Of a stretch of 64,000 bases of DNA, positions 1 to 8,289 are shown piece by piece. The stretch covers positions 1,408,001 to 1,472,000 of the forward strand of contig NZ_CP096972.1 of NCBI RefSeq assembly GCF_024758725.1. The letters run 5' to 3'. The notes beneath the pieces were generated by a model. That model made no database searches, had not been told where the DNA came from, and saw only the letters and a list, made by a program, of their open reading frames with translations. How positions within the stretch are numbered: the stretch's first letter is position 1; each line of letters starts with the position of its first letter. This DNA is from Sphingomonas sp. SUN039 (lineage in GTDB: Bacteria; Pseudomonadota; Alphaproteobacteria; Sphingomonadales; Sphingomonadaceae). The translations under genes and the position numbers were made by a program.

Positions 1-82
1 AAAAGTCGAGCGTTTCCAGTATGTGGCGCGCAACTTTGCGGATGACCTTCGAATCATCCACAACCAGACACGTTTTCGACAT
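1..82 (-). CDS. cheY: CheY-like response regulator, N-terminal fragment
   Basis: Only the first 27 codons lie in the window; the gene runs off the left edge. Translation from the ATG at 82 begins MSKTCLVVDDSKVIRKVARH, the classic start of a receiver domain: a hydrophobic beta-strand, the acidic pair DD that binds Mg2+, then a helix with the SKVIRK pattern of single-domain chemotaxis regulators. It is the last visible gene of a minus-strand cheA-cheW-cheY series, 62 bases after cheW. It is expected to be phosphorylated by the neighbouring CheA. The phospho-acceptor Asp is outside the window, so whether it is a stand-alone CheY cannot be seen. Confidence 0.85.
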   Translation of the reverse strand, partial: MSKTCLVVDDSKVIRKVARHILETLDF

Positions 83-144
83 GTGCGACCCCTGCAGTTC
101 TTGGAACGGACGTTAGTTTGCAGGTATGAGCGAGCCGTTAATCG

Positions 145-573
145 TTATGCCGCAATCGCCGCAGGCACGACCGCAACGAGCTTCGCCGGATCGACGACGA
201 TGGCAAAACTATCGCCGACTTCGATCACGCCAGTGGCAATATCGCCCCACAACGGACCCAGCGGGACACCGGCATCGGCACTCACCGAGCCCGCGACGAC
301 ATCGTCGACCCGGTCGACTCGCATGGCGTAACGATGGCCGTCGATTCCGGTCAGCACGGCACGCCCCGTCGGCGACGCAAACGGCCCGCCGGTGGCCGCA
401 CTGCAGTCGATCACCGTGATGACCTGACTACGGATCGAGGCCAGCCCCACGACATGCGACGCGGCAAGCGGCACCGGCACGACCAGCGGGATATCGACGA
501 CGGCCTCGACGCTCGTTGCCTCGAACGCAACCTGTTGCGCCCCGATCCAGGCGAGGACGAACAAGCCGCTCAT
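145..573 (-). CDS. cheW: CheW-like chemotaxis coupling protein
   Basis: The 142-residue protein is essentially one CheW domain. It starts with short beta-strands (LFVLAWIGAQQVAFE), follows with a loop around 'VVPVPLAASHVVGLASIRSQVITVID', the family's conserved 'G(L)a.iRG.vipvidl' region, and has the second half of the beta-barrel near residues 75-140. CheW bridges chemoreceptors and the CheA kinase at the inner face of the membrane. Its ATG overlaps the cheA stop codon as ATGA (570-573), so it is translated from the same mRNA. No methyl-accepting receptor gene is in the window, so the input is unknown. Confidence 0.82.
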   Translation of the reverse strand: MSGLFVLAWIGAQQVAFEATSVEAVVDIPLVVPVPLAASHVVGLASIRSQVITVIDCSAATGGPFASPTGRAVLTGIDGHRYAMRVDRVDDVVAGSVSADAGVPLGPLWGDIATGVIEVGDSFAIVVDPAKLVAVVPAAIAA

Positions 574-2843
574 GCCGATTTCCGGCGTGTGGCGCCAATA
601 AGCGTACGAAGTGCGGGGCCGTCGTAGCGATCGATGGCGACGCCGCCCTCGGCTTGCCGTTCCAGCGGGATGCGGAGCGCCGCATTTGACGGGACATCGT
701 CGCCGTCGAGATGGATGACCAGCTCGGGTGCATCGGCGGCGCCGAAGTGAACTTCGTACCCCGCAGCCGCTACCAGCGGTGCAAGTATCGCCTGCGACCA
801 GGGTGTCCGGTCGAGCAGAATTGCCGCCACAGGCCGCTTCGCTGCGATGTCGGTTGCGCGCTCGAACAGGCTGAGCGCGTCGAGCAACTCCACCGGGAGA
901 TCGCCGATATTGAGCAGCGCCTCGACCCCCTTGGCATCGACAACGGCCATTTCGACCAGCGGCGCGAGGTCGTGAACGGTGGCGACCGGCAGGACGACAC
1001 GACGCTGCCCATCGAACAGCAGCATCGCCAAAATCGATGCGTTGTCGGGCATGTCACCCGACCAGCAACTGGGAAGATGCCGCCCCTCGACGATTGCGAA
1101 CCACCACCCGCCTGCCTCGACCCAGTCGGCACGCGATGTTTCGACCAGGCGCTCGACCAGCAAGCTCCGCACGGCGACACGCCGACCGTCGAGCGCGGTT
1201 GCGACGACCACTGAAGCAGGTCTGGCGGTGACGACCGTCGCTGCGGGCTCGACCGCACGGGTGTCGCGCGCAAGACCGATTGCACCGGCAATGCCGACCG
1301 GATCGAGCACGATAACCGGCCGACCGTCGTCGCCAAGGCTTTGGCCCGCGAACATCCCTTGCGAAACCAGTTGCGGTGCCATCGGGCGGACCACCAGTTC
1401 TTCATGGTCGAGCACGGCCTCGACCGCGAGTACATAACGCCCGCCAGACGGCGTCGCGACGATCATCGCCAGCCGCGAGTCCTGCGCCCGCAGTCCGAGC
1501 AGGTCGGCAAGGATATAGGCCGGATGCGCCACGCCCCGGATCACCGCGATATGGCCGCGGCCGACCGCTTCGATCCGGGCGTTGTCGCGCCCGAGCGCCA
1601 CGACTTCCTCGACCGCCCCACGCGGGACGGCAAAACCCTGTCCCCCTGCCCGCACCACCAGCGCATTGACGATACTGAGCGTCAGCGGCGCGCGAAGCGT
1701 CACCGTCAAACCGAGTCCGGGCCGGTTGACGAGCGCGACACTGCCACCGAGCCGTTCGACATTGGCGCGGACGACATCCATGCCGACACCGCGCCCCGAA
1801 ATCGTTGTGACCTTTTCGGCGGTCGACAGGCCCGCCTCGAAAATGAGCTGCGTTGCCGCAGCAGGATCGAGCACGGCTGCCCGTGCCGCATCGATTTTTC
1901 TGGCAGCGACGGCACGCTGGACAAGGACGCCCGTATCGATCCCGCGTCCATCGTCCGAAATCTCGATGCTGACCTGATTGCCCGATTGCAGCGCCGCGAT
2001 CCGCACCACGCTGGTGGCGGGTTTGCCGGCGGCAACGCGCCCCTCGGGCGTCTCGATGCCATGGTCGATCGCGTTGCGGACGATATGGACCAGCGGATCG
2101 CGGATGGCTTCGACCATTTCGCGGTCGATCTCGACATCCTGGCCGCTGAGCTCGAGTGTCACCAGCTTGCCACATTCCTTCGCGGTGTCGCGCACGAGGC
2201 GCGGCAAGGTGGCGAAGAGCCGGTCGATGGGCTGCATCCGAGTGCGGGTCACACTGTCGCGCAGATCGGTGACGATCCCGGCGAGCCGCTCGAACCCGCT
2301 GGCCAGCGCCGGGTCGTCCGACAGGCGCACAGTGCGGGCGAGTTCGTTGCGGACGAGCACCAGGTCGGAAACCTGGGTCATCAGTGCCTCGAGCAGCGAT
2401 ACCGCAATGCGGACATTGCGCTGCGGGGCGGCACCGGGCGCTTCTACCCCGATGACGGTGGGAGCAACGGCATTGCGATCGAGCGCCGCTATCAGTGCGG
2501 TATCGCTCGATATTTCGGGCACTGCCCCTCCCGGCCTTTCGAGTGCAGCGACCAGAACCGCGATCCGGTCGATGACCGCCAGCATCGCCCCAACCAGCGC
2601 GGCATCCGCCTGCCGTCCTCCCGCCCGCACATCGGCAAGTTCGGTTTCCGCAGCATGAGCCAGCGCCTCGATGCGCGGCAGAGCGATGAAGCCGCAGCTT
2701 CCCTTGACCGTGTGAACGAAGCGGAAAATCTCGTCGAGGCGTGCACTATCCGCAGGATGGGTTTCCCACGAGAGCAGCGCGTCGCCGATGCGTTCGAGAG
2801 TTTCGCGCGTTTCCGCCACGAACTCTCCCGTCAGATCGTCCAT
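570..2843 (-). CDS. cheA: Chemotaxis histidine kinase CheA with extra C-terminal modules
   Basis: Autokinase that should phosphorylate the CheY-like protein next door. Domains in order: Hpt at 1-110 with phospho-His44 in FVHTVKGSCGF; a linker with no clear P2 domain; dimerisation helices at 140-205; HATPase at 205-380 with N box HIVRNAIDHG (253-262), DDGRG and GRGVGMD; CheW-like P5 at 385-525. After that come a second, weaker CheW-like stretch (about 535-660) and a short terminal segment (669-757) that looks like a decayed receiver. I start at the ATG at 2843 (MDDLTGEF), which matches the usual CheA N-terminus; an ATG at 2864 would add seven residues. The length is 757 residues. Confidence 0.9.
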   Translation of the reverse strand: MDDLTGEFVAETRETLERIGDALLSWETHPADSARLDEIFRFVHTVKGSCGFIALPRIEALAHAAETELADVRAGGRQADAALVGAMLAVIDRIAVLVAALERPGGAVPEISSDTALIAALDRNAVAPTVIGVEAPGAAPQRNVRIAVSLLEALMTQVSDLVLVRNELARTVRLSDDPALASGFERLAGIVTDLRDSVTRTRMQPIDRLFATLPRLVRDTAKECGKLVTLELSGQDVEIDREMVEAIRDPLVHIVRNAIDHGIETPEGRVAAGKPATSVVRIAALQSGNQVSIEISDDGRGIDTGVLVQRAVAARKIDAARAAVLDPAAATQLIFEAGLSTAEKVTTISGRGVGMDVVRANVERLGGSVALVNRPGLGLTVTLRAPLTLSIVNALVVRAGGQGFAVPRGAVEEVVALGRDNARIEAVGRGHIAVIRGVAHPAYILADLLGLRAQDSRLAMIVATPSGGRYVLAVEAVLDHEELVVRPMAPQLVSQGMFAGQSLGDDGRPVIVLDPVGIAGAIGLARDTRAVEPAATVVTARPASVVVATALDGRRVAVRSLLVERLVETSRADWVEAGGWWFAIVEGRHLPSCWSGDMPDNASILAMLLFDGQRRVVLPVATVHDLAPLVEMAVVDAKGVEALLNIGDLPVELLDALSLFERATDIAAKRPVAAILLDRTPWSQAILAPLVAAAGYEVHFGAADAPELVIHLDGDDVPSNAALRIPLERQAEGGVAIDRYDGPALRTLIGATRRKSA

Positions 2844-2910
2844 TGCGCCCGCGCCCTGTTGCATCGGACCGGTCTATGACGTGCTGGTTAACAACCGCTT
2901 AGGAGGGCGC

Positions 2911-3555
2911 TCAGGCGCCGCCGAGCGTGGCTCCGAACAGCAGGAACCCGGCATCGGCGGGCGACACGATTGCCGCGCCACCGCTATCGACCGCGAGCCG
3001 GTGGACGAGCCACGCCGCCGCCGCACGCGGGGTCAGCGCGTCATCGGCGGTTTCGCCGGTCAAGGCTGTACGAAGTTCCGGATCGAGCACGAGGCGCGGC
3101 CCTTCCGAGCGCACCGCAATCTCGGTCCGACCGCCCACGACCTCGACCCCGATGTCGAGCCGCCCGCCGCGTACCAGCGCATCGCCCGCGATGAGGACGA
3201 TGTTGAGCAGCACCTTGATCGCGGTTTTCGACAGTGTCGCTTCCTCGACCAGCCAGTTGATCTCGATCCGCCCGTCGCCGCCGAACAGGCCCTCGATTGC
3301 GGCTTTGGCTTCGCGCGCATCCACAGCATCGCCGAAACCACCGGCGGCCCCGAACGCGAGGCGGAAGAATTTAAGCTTGTTCGCCGATGCCCGCGCGCTT
3401 TCGCCGAGCAGTTCGAGGCATCGGGCACGCATGTCGGGGTCGGTTTCGTCGGCGAGCAGTTCGAGCCCGTTGTTAAGCGCACCGACCGGGCTCAGCAGGT
3501 CATGACACAGCCGCGAACACAGCAGGCTGGCGAAATCGACCGGCGCAATCGTCAT
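2911..3555 (-). CDS. chpT: ChpT-like histidine phosphotransferase
   Basis: The protein has 214 residues. The N-terminal helix carries the phosphotransfer signature LCHDLLSPVGALNNGLELL with His18 as the likely phospho-site. The rest resembles a degenerate HATPase fold, as in Caulobacter ChpT, which passes phosphate from CckA to CtrA and CpdR. I chose the ATG at 3555 because AGGAG sits ten bases upstream; a TTG at 3564 is possible but would be only two bases from that AGGAG. It lies 67 bases upstream of cheA on the same strand. Whether it serves cell-cycle control, chemotaxis or both cannot be decided from sequence. Confidence 0.82.
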   Translation of the reverse strand: MTIAPVDFASLLCSRLCHDLLSPVGALNNGLELLADETDPDMRARCLELLGESARASANKLKFFRLAFGAAGGFGDAVDAREAKAAIEGLFGGDGRIEINWLVEEATLSKTAIKVLLNIVLIAGDALVRGGRLDIGVEVVGGRTEIAVRSEGPRLVLDPELRTALTGETADDALTPRAAAAWLVHRLAVDSGGAAIVSPADAGFLLFGATLGGA

Positions 3556-3624
3556 AATCCGCAAACTCCTGAACTCGCGCGCGCTTTGGCTGACGTCACG
3601 GCGTCGTGCAACCTGCTTCGCACC

Positions 3625-4497
3625 TTAAGCATCCATACTGTCCAGGATGGCTCGTGCCTCATTATTAACGCTCGTTTCCCTATCACCCTGCGCTGGAATT
3701 CGGGCAAGTGCGGCAATGTCGTCTTTTAGGAGCGTCAGCGCGGCAGGCGGGAGTAACCGCACCATCCCTCGCAGGCAGACAAACTTGTGACCGTCATCAT
3801 CGCCCCGAAGCACGCGACGGATCGGCTCGACCATAGGCGCACCGATCGTCGCCAGATAATCGATCATAGGCGGCGCGACCGGCCAATTCGGGTCGGCCGT
3901 CCAAGACATTAATTCATCGAGTATCGGTACGATGCCCGGATAGCCCGCCTTGGCAATCAGAGGAACGATATCCTCGTCGCACTTGTCCCGGGGAATCAAA
4001 TGACGGATTTCCCCTGTGTCCAGCGGCAGATGCCAGAAGTCCTTAATAGTCTTGCCATTCGAAACTTGGTTGATGGCGGGAATCCATTCGCCATCCGCCT
4101 CGGCGACGCCGTGTTCAGGCGTGTCGATCAGGTCGGATATGTGAGCCTGCCAAGCAGCGATGTCGTCACCCGCTACGATGACCCAAATTTTTCCGTCGTC
4201 CCGAGCAGCGTCGAGGTCTCGCTGTGACGGCTCAACACGGCCGTTCGGATGCGAGTGCCAGTAGCCGATCAATTGCGGGCCACCTGCCCGCTCCGCCCGA
4301 ATTGCCACGAACAGCGCCTTCGGATCGATCTCGAAACCCTTGTCGGGATCGAGAGCGACATTGGCGGTCGTCTCGAAACCGGAGATAAGTCTCTCATCGC
4401 CGAACAGCAGCCCACACGCCTCCAATGGGTACGCCAACAACGATTGTTCGCGCAGTCCTTCCAGCACATGTCTTGCAATTTGGAGCGCCATTTCCAT
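3625..4497 (-). CDS. JAMM/MPN metallopeptidase fused to a DUF5071-like domain
   Basis: The 290-residue protein has two parts. Residues 1-130 are a JAB/MPN domain with the full zinc-peptidase signature: Glu26 in LEACGLLFG, His81 and His83 in GYWHSHP, Ser91 and Asp94 in SQRD. Such domains cleave isopeptide bonds or release sulfur-carrier tails. Residues 166-288 (HLIPRDKCD, then DPNWPVA at 202-208, a helical tail ending in ARIL) resemble DUF5071, a family of unknown function often found alone. No ubiquitin-like, E1 or E2 gene is adjacent. The DNA looks less GC-rich than its neighbours, which suggests acquisition. It diverges from rluD with 12 bases between start codons. The peptidase call is firm; the second domain is recognised by eye only. 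Confidence 0.75.
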   Translation of the reverse strand: MEMALQIARHVLEGLREQSLLAYPLEACGLLFGDERLISGFETTANVALDPDKGFEIDPKALFVAIRAERAGGPQLIGYWHSHPNGRVEPSQRDLDAARDDGKIWVIVAGDDIAAWQAHISDLIDTPEHGVAEADGEWIPAINQVSNGKTIKDFWHLPLDTGEIRHLIPRDKCDEDIVPLIAKAGYPGIVPILDELMSWTADPNWPVAPPMIDYLATIGAPMVEPIRRVLRGDDDGHKFVCLRGMVRLLPPAALTLLKDDIAALARIPAQGDRETSVNNEARAILDSMDA

Positions 4498-4509
4498 CTC
4501 TCTAGTCGA

Positions 4510-5454
4510 ATGAACGCGGGGGTTTCCACAATTTCGGTCGTGATTGCCGATGAGTTCGCAGGGATGCGGCTCGACCGGGCGTTGGCGCTGTCGGTGCCGA
4601 CGGTGTCGCGCGAACGGCTGAAGGCACTTATTTCATCCGGGCATGTCCGCAGCGGCACGGCCCTGTCGCGCGATCCAGCGATGAAAGTGCAGGCTGACGC
4701 CCCGTTCGAGATCGACATCCCGTTACCGACTGCCATGAAAAACGCGGCGCAGGATATCGCACTCGATATCGTGTTCGAAGACGATCATCTGCTCATCGTC
4801 GACAAGCCTGCGGGTCTGGTCGTCCATCCGGCAGCGGGGAACCTCGACGGGACGCTCGTGAACGCCCTGCTTCACCATTGCGCCGGACGGCTGTCGGGCA
4901 TCGGCGGCGTCGCGCGCCCCGGCATCGTCCACCGTATCGACAAGGACACGTCCGGCTTGCTGGTCGTCGCCAAAACCGATCCGGCGCACGAGGGGCTGTC
5001 GGCACAGTTCGCCAAACACAGTATCGACCGCCGCTACGCCGCCATCGTTGCAGGCCTGCCCCAGCGCGAGGGGACCGTCGATGCCCCGCTCGCGCGCAGC
5101 CCGCACGACCGCAAGAAAATCGCCATCCAGCCGCGCGGCAAGCGCGCCGTCACCCATTTCACACTGGTCGAGCCGCTGCGCCGCGCCGCGATGGTCGAAT
5201 GCCGCCTCGAGACCGGGCGCACGCATCAGGTGCGCGTGCATATGGCGTCGATCGGGCATCCGTTGCTTGGCGATCCGGTCTATGGACGGAACCGACCCGA
5301 ACACCGCGACGTTCTGCGACAGTTGGATTTCACGCGTCAGGCACTACATGCCGCGCACCTCGGCTTCATTCACCCCGTCACAAGCGCGCCTATGGCGTTC
5401 GAAAGCAAATTACCGCACGATATGCAGGCACTGTTCACCGCACTTCGTGTATAG
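4510..5454 (+). CDS. rluD: Large-subunit rRNA pseudouridine synthase, RluA/RluD family
   Basis: The protein has 314 residues. An S4 RNA-binding domain spans about 8-70 (MRLDRALALSVPTVSRERLKALI), followed by the RluA catalytic domain. The catalytic motif HRIDKDTSGLLVVAK places Asp144; further conserved blocks are LLIVDKPAGLVVHP and LETGRTHQVRVH. RluD enzymes isomerise uridines of 23S rRNA helix 69. The reading frame is open upstream to 4249, but that part is antisense to the JAMM gene, so I start at the ATG at 4510. It ends 54 bases before rpoH on the same strand, an arrangement common in alphaproteobacteria. Confidence 0.9.
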   Translation: MNAGVSTISVVIADEFAGMRLDRALALSVPTVSRERLKALISSGHVRSGTALSRDPAMKVQADAPFEIDIPLPTAMKNAAQDIALDIVFEDDHLLIVDKPAGLVVHPAAGNLDGTLVNALLHHCAGRLSGIGGVARPGIVHRIDKDTSGLLVVAKTDPAHEGLSAQFAKHSIDRRYAAIVAGLPQREGTVDAPLARSPHDRKKIAIQPRGKRAVTHFTLVEPLRRAAMVECRLETGRTHQVRVHMASIGHPLLGDPVYGRNRPEHRDVLRQLDFTRQALHAAHLGFIHPVTSAPMAFESKLPHDMQALFTALRV

Positions 5455-5508
5455 ATCGTTGCATTCCCGTACCGGCATCCACCGGGCGGCAGGGAGTTAC
5501 CTTACGTC

Positions 5509-6414
5509 ATGGCTGGTGACAGCAATCTTCCCGCGACCATTCCTTCGCTCGGCACCGAGGCGGGGCTCAACCGCTATCTGTCGGAAATCCGCAAATTTCC
5601 GCTGCTGACGCCCGAAGAGGAATATATGCTCGCCAAACGCTTTTCGGAGCATGGCGATCCGGAGGCGGCGGCACGTCTGGTGACCAGCCATCTGCGCCTC
5701 GTTGCGAAAATCGCGATGGGCTATCGCGGCTATGGTTTGCCGGTCAACGAGCTGATTTCCGAGGGGAATATTGGCCTGATGCAGGGCGTGAAGAAATTCG
5801 AGCCGGATCGCGGTTTCCGTCTGGCGACCTATGCGATGTGGTGGATCCGCGCGTCGATCCAGGAGTTCATCCTGCGGACGTGGAGTCTCGTCAAAATCGG
5901 GACGACGGCGAACCAGAAGAAGTTGTTTTTCAACCTGCGGCGGATGAAGGCGCGGATCAACGCGTTCGAAGACGGCGATCTGAAGCCGGAAGACGTGACG
6001 AAGATCGCGACCGATCTGGGCGTCACCGAAGACGAAGTCGTTAGCATGAACCGCCGCATGGCGATGGGCGGCGATACCAGCCTGAACGTCAGCTTCAACG
6101 AAGACGGCGAGGGACAATGGCAGGACACGCTGCCCAGCACCGCGCCGTTGCAGGACGAGGAAGTCGCCGACTCGCAGGAGCGCGTCCACCGTCACGCGAT
6201 GCTGATCGAGGCGATGGAAGAGCTCAACGAGCGCGAGAAGCACATCCTGACCGAGCGCCGTCTGGCCGAGGAACCGAAAACGCTCGAGGAATTGAGCCAA
6301 GTTTACGGCGTGTCGCGTGAGCGGGTGCGCCAGATCGAGGTCCGCGCGTTCGACAAGCTGCAAAAGGCGATGATGAAAATCGCGCAGGGCAACGGCACGC
6401 TGGCGCTCGCTTAA
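5509..6414 (+). CDS. rpoH: RNA polymerase sigma-32 factor (heat shock)
   Basis: The 301-residue protein is a full-length group 3 sigma factor. Region 2 reads ELISEGNIGLMQGVKKFEPD then GFRLATYAMWWIRASIQEFI; the RpoH box QKKLFFNLR is at 136-144; a region 4 helix-turn-helix near 260-285 contains YGVSRERVRQIEVRAF. It should direct transcription of chaperone and protease genes. AGGGAG lies nine to fourteen bases before the ATG. The 54-base gap after rluD shows no convincing promoter, so it may be transcribed from within or before rluD. Sphingomonads can have more than one RpoH; only one is here. Confidence 0.95.
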   Translation: MAGDSNLPATIPSLGTEAGLNRYLSEIRKFPLLTPEEEYMLAKRFSEHGDPEAAARLVTSHLRLVAKIAMGYRGYGLPVNELISEGNIGLMQGVKKFEPDRGFRLATYAMWWIRASIQEFILRTWSLVKIGTTANQKKLFFNLRRMKARINAFEDGDLKPEDVTKIATDLGVTEDEVVSMNRRMAMGGDTSLNVSFNEDGEGQWQDTLPSTAPLQDEEVADSQERVHRHAMLIEAMEELNEREKHILTERRLAEEPKTLEELSQVYGVSRERVRQIEVRAFDKLQKAMMKIAQGNGTLALA

Positions 6415-6429
6415 GGGACTGGCGCTGGG

Positions 6430-7215
6430 CTAAAACCGCCGCGTGATGCCGAAATAGACCTCGATATCGGGGCTGTCGCTGTTCAGCCCCGCCACGGTGC
6501 CGATGTCGAGTTGTGTGTTCTTTCCTGCCATCCATGCCAGCGAGGTCGACGCCAGGGCCTTGGTCTTGGCACCGCCCGGGTCTTCGTCGCGCGTGGCCGA
6601 AACTTCGACTGCGCCGCTCAACCCTTCGGCCAGCGACGTGGAGAGACCCGCGGCTGCGCCATAGGCAAAATGCCGTCCCGAGCGACTGCTGTTTACCGCG
6701 GCCGCGACCTGCGGCGTCACGGCCAGCTGGATGCCATGCCCCAGCGGGACACCGATGGGGAGCAGCACCCCCGCGCCCCAGTCGCCTGCCCCGATTGCGG
6801 TGCCACCGGTCGGCAAGGTGATATAGGGCTGAATGGCTATGGGCCCGTTCGCCTTGCCGAGGCTTTGCCGCAGCGCCAGCGTAACATCGCCGGTGCCGCT
6901 GTCATGCTGGACGGTGCGCGCGACCCGGTCAGCCGTGCGGACAGTGCCGAAAGCGGTCCAGCCGACCTGCACCTCGGTACTCTCCCCCAGCGCAACACGC
7001 AGCACGGCCTGCCCCGACGCGATGGTGTCGGTGCGCGAACCGGGTTGCCGGGACAGTGTCCAGTCGACCAGCCCGAGTTCCAGCACCGGATGCCCGCGCT
7101 CGACGATACATGGCGGCGTGTTGAGGCCGGGCCGCGACGCACAGAAATAGCGCTCTTCACCAAGGGCGGGCGCGGCGACAGCCATGAAGGCAGGCAGGAG
7201 AATCCGGTAACGCAT
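6430..7215 (-). CDS. Putative outer-membrane beta-barrel protein (MetA/phenol-degradation transporter-like)
   Basis: The protein has 261 residues. A signal peptide (MRYRILLPAFMAVAAPALGEE) is followed by repeated amphipathic strands of alternating hydrophobic residues and the protein ends in ITRRF, with the terminal Phe typical of outer-membrane barrels. The strand pattern with TGDVTLALRQSL and a 'PYITLPTGG' block resembles the family of putative transporters named for the meta-pathway of phenol degradation. Substrate is unknown. It converges on rpoH with a 15-base gap and diverges from mtgA. The fold call is fairly safe; the transport role is inference. Confidence 0.6.
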   Translation of the reverse strand: MRYRILLPAFMAVAAPALGEERYFCASRPGLNTPPCIVERGHPVLELGLVDWTLSRQPGSRTDTIASGQAVLRVALGESTEVQVGWTAFGTVRTADRVARTVQHDSGTGDVTLALRQSLGKANGPIAIQPYITLPTGGTAIGAGDWGAGVLLPIGVPLGHGIQLAVTPQVAAAVNSSRSGRHFAYGAAAGLSTSLAEGLSGAVEVSATRDEDPGGAKTKALASTSLAWMAGKNTQLDIGTVAGLNSDSPDIEVYFGITRRF

Positions 7216-7268
7216 GACGCAACTAGAGCCGATTGCGGGAAATCGGGCAAGCCGGTAACGCCCCGCGC

Positions 7269-7973
7269 ATGGCTGCCTTGGCTTCGCGCTCCCTCCCCGC
7301 CCGGATTTGGCGTTTCGTCTGGCGGGCGGCGCTGTATTTCGTGCTCGGCTCGATCCTGTGGGTCGCGATCTACCGCTTTTTGCCGCCGCCGATCACCTTC
7401 ACGATGATGGGCGATGTGCTCGGCGGGCGTAGCGTGACCAAGGACTGGATGCCGCTGTCGCAAATAGACCGCAACATGGCGCGCGCGGCGATTGCAGCAG
7501 AGGATGCCAAATTCTGTACGCACAACGGCTTCGACCGAGCGGCCATCGAAGCCGCGATCAAACGCAATGCCCGGGGAAAAGGCGTCATCCGTGGCGGCTC
7601 GACGATCAGCCAGCAGACCGCGAAGAATGCCTTTCTGTGGCAGGGCGGCGGTTACGTCCGCAAAGGGCTGGAAGCGTGGTTCACGGTGTTGATCGAAACG
7701 ATCTGGGGCAAGCGCCGGATCATGGAAGTCTATCTCAACATCGCCGAAACCGGTATCGCAACCTACGGCGTCAATGAAGGATCGAAACGCTATTTCGGCC
7801 ATGATGCCAGCCGGATGAGCACCACGGAGGCCGCGCGGATGGCCGCCGTGTTGCCGCTGCCCAAGAAGCGCGAAGCGACGATCCCGCGCGGGTTTACGCG
7901 GCGTTATGGCAACAGCATCGCCGCGCGGATCGGCGTAGTGCGGAACGACGGGCTGGATAGCTGCCTTAGATAG
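7269..7973 (+). CDS. mtgA: Monofunctional peptidoglycan glycosyltransferase
   Basis: The protein has 234 residues. A single membrane anchor near 18-38 is followed by a GT51 domain: AAIAAEDAKFCTHNGFD with catalytic Glu78, then RGGSTISQQTAKN, and KRRIMEVYLNIAETG. There is no transpeptidase domain, so this is the monofunctional enzyme that polymerises lipid II into glycan strands. The start is the ATG at 7269; an in-frame GTG or ATG further up (7233) would put about 12 charged residues before the anchor. It converges on ybaB, and their stop codons overlap by eight bases within a hairpin. Confidence 0.92.
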   Translation: MAALASRSLPARIWRFVWRAALYFVLGSILWVAIYRFLPPPITFTMMGDVLGGRSVTKDWMPLSQIDRNMARAAIAAEDAKFCTHNGFDRAAIEAAIKRNARGKGVIRGGSTISQQTAKNAFLWQGGGYVRKGLEAWFTVLIETIWGKRRIMEVYLNIAETGIATYGVNEGSKRYFGHDASRMSTTEAARMAAVLPLPKKREATIPRGFTRRYGNSIAARIGVVRNDGLDSCLR

Positions 7974-7979
7974 GCAGCT
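7959..7979. terminator. Bidirectional hairpin at the mtgA/ybaB convergence
   Basis: AGCTGCC (7959-7965) pairs perfectly with GGCAGCT (7973-7979) around a seven-base loop that carries both stop codons. The position exactly where two convergent genes meet suggests a shared terminator. There is no long T-run on either side, so it would be a weak intrinsic terminator. Confidence 0.5.
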
Positions 7980-8289
7980 TGAATCCCGGCGGCAGGGGGA
8001 TGCCCTGCGTCATCTTGCCCATTTCCTGCCCGGCCACGGCATCGGCCTTCGCGCGCGCATCGTTGAACGCGGCGGCGACCAGATCCTCGAGCATCTGCTT
8101 GTCGGCAGGTACGATCAGCGAGTCGTCGATGCTAACTGCGATGATCCGACCCTTGGCGCTCGCCCTGATTCTCACGAGCCCGCCGCCAGCCGCTCCTTCG
8201 ACCTCGATGTTGTCGAGATTCGCCTGCGCTTCGGCCATCTGGGTCTGAACATTTTGCGCCATCTTCAGGATATCGTCGAGCGAATTCAT
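7966..8289 (-). CDS. ybaB: YbaB/EbfC nucleoid-associated protein
   Basis: The 107-residue protein matches the YbaB/EbfC family along its length: an N-terminal helix MNSLDDILKMAQNVQTQMAE, the core 'VEGAAGGGLVRIRASAKGRI', 'DDSLIVPADKQMLEDLVAAAFNDARAKAD', and a Gly/Pro-rich tail ending PGFKLPI. These small dimers bind DNA without strong specificity and are nearly always encoded next to dnaX. Here its ATG overlaps the dnaX stop by four bases, so the two are co-translated. The usual third gene, recR, is not present. Confidence 0.93.
   Translation of the reverse strand: MNSLDDILKMAQNVQTQMAEAQANLDNIEVEGAAGGGLVRIRASAKGRIIAVSIDDSLIVPADKQMLEDLVAAAFNDARAKADAVAGQEMGKMTQGIPLPPGFKLPI

Noticed and set aside
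1341-2879. 512-codon open frame on the plus strand opposite cheA
   Set aside because: Antisense shadow of cheA; Arg/Asp/His-rich translation without motifs.
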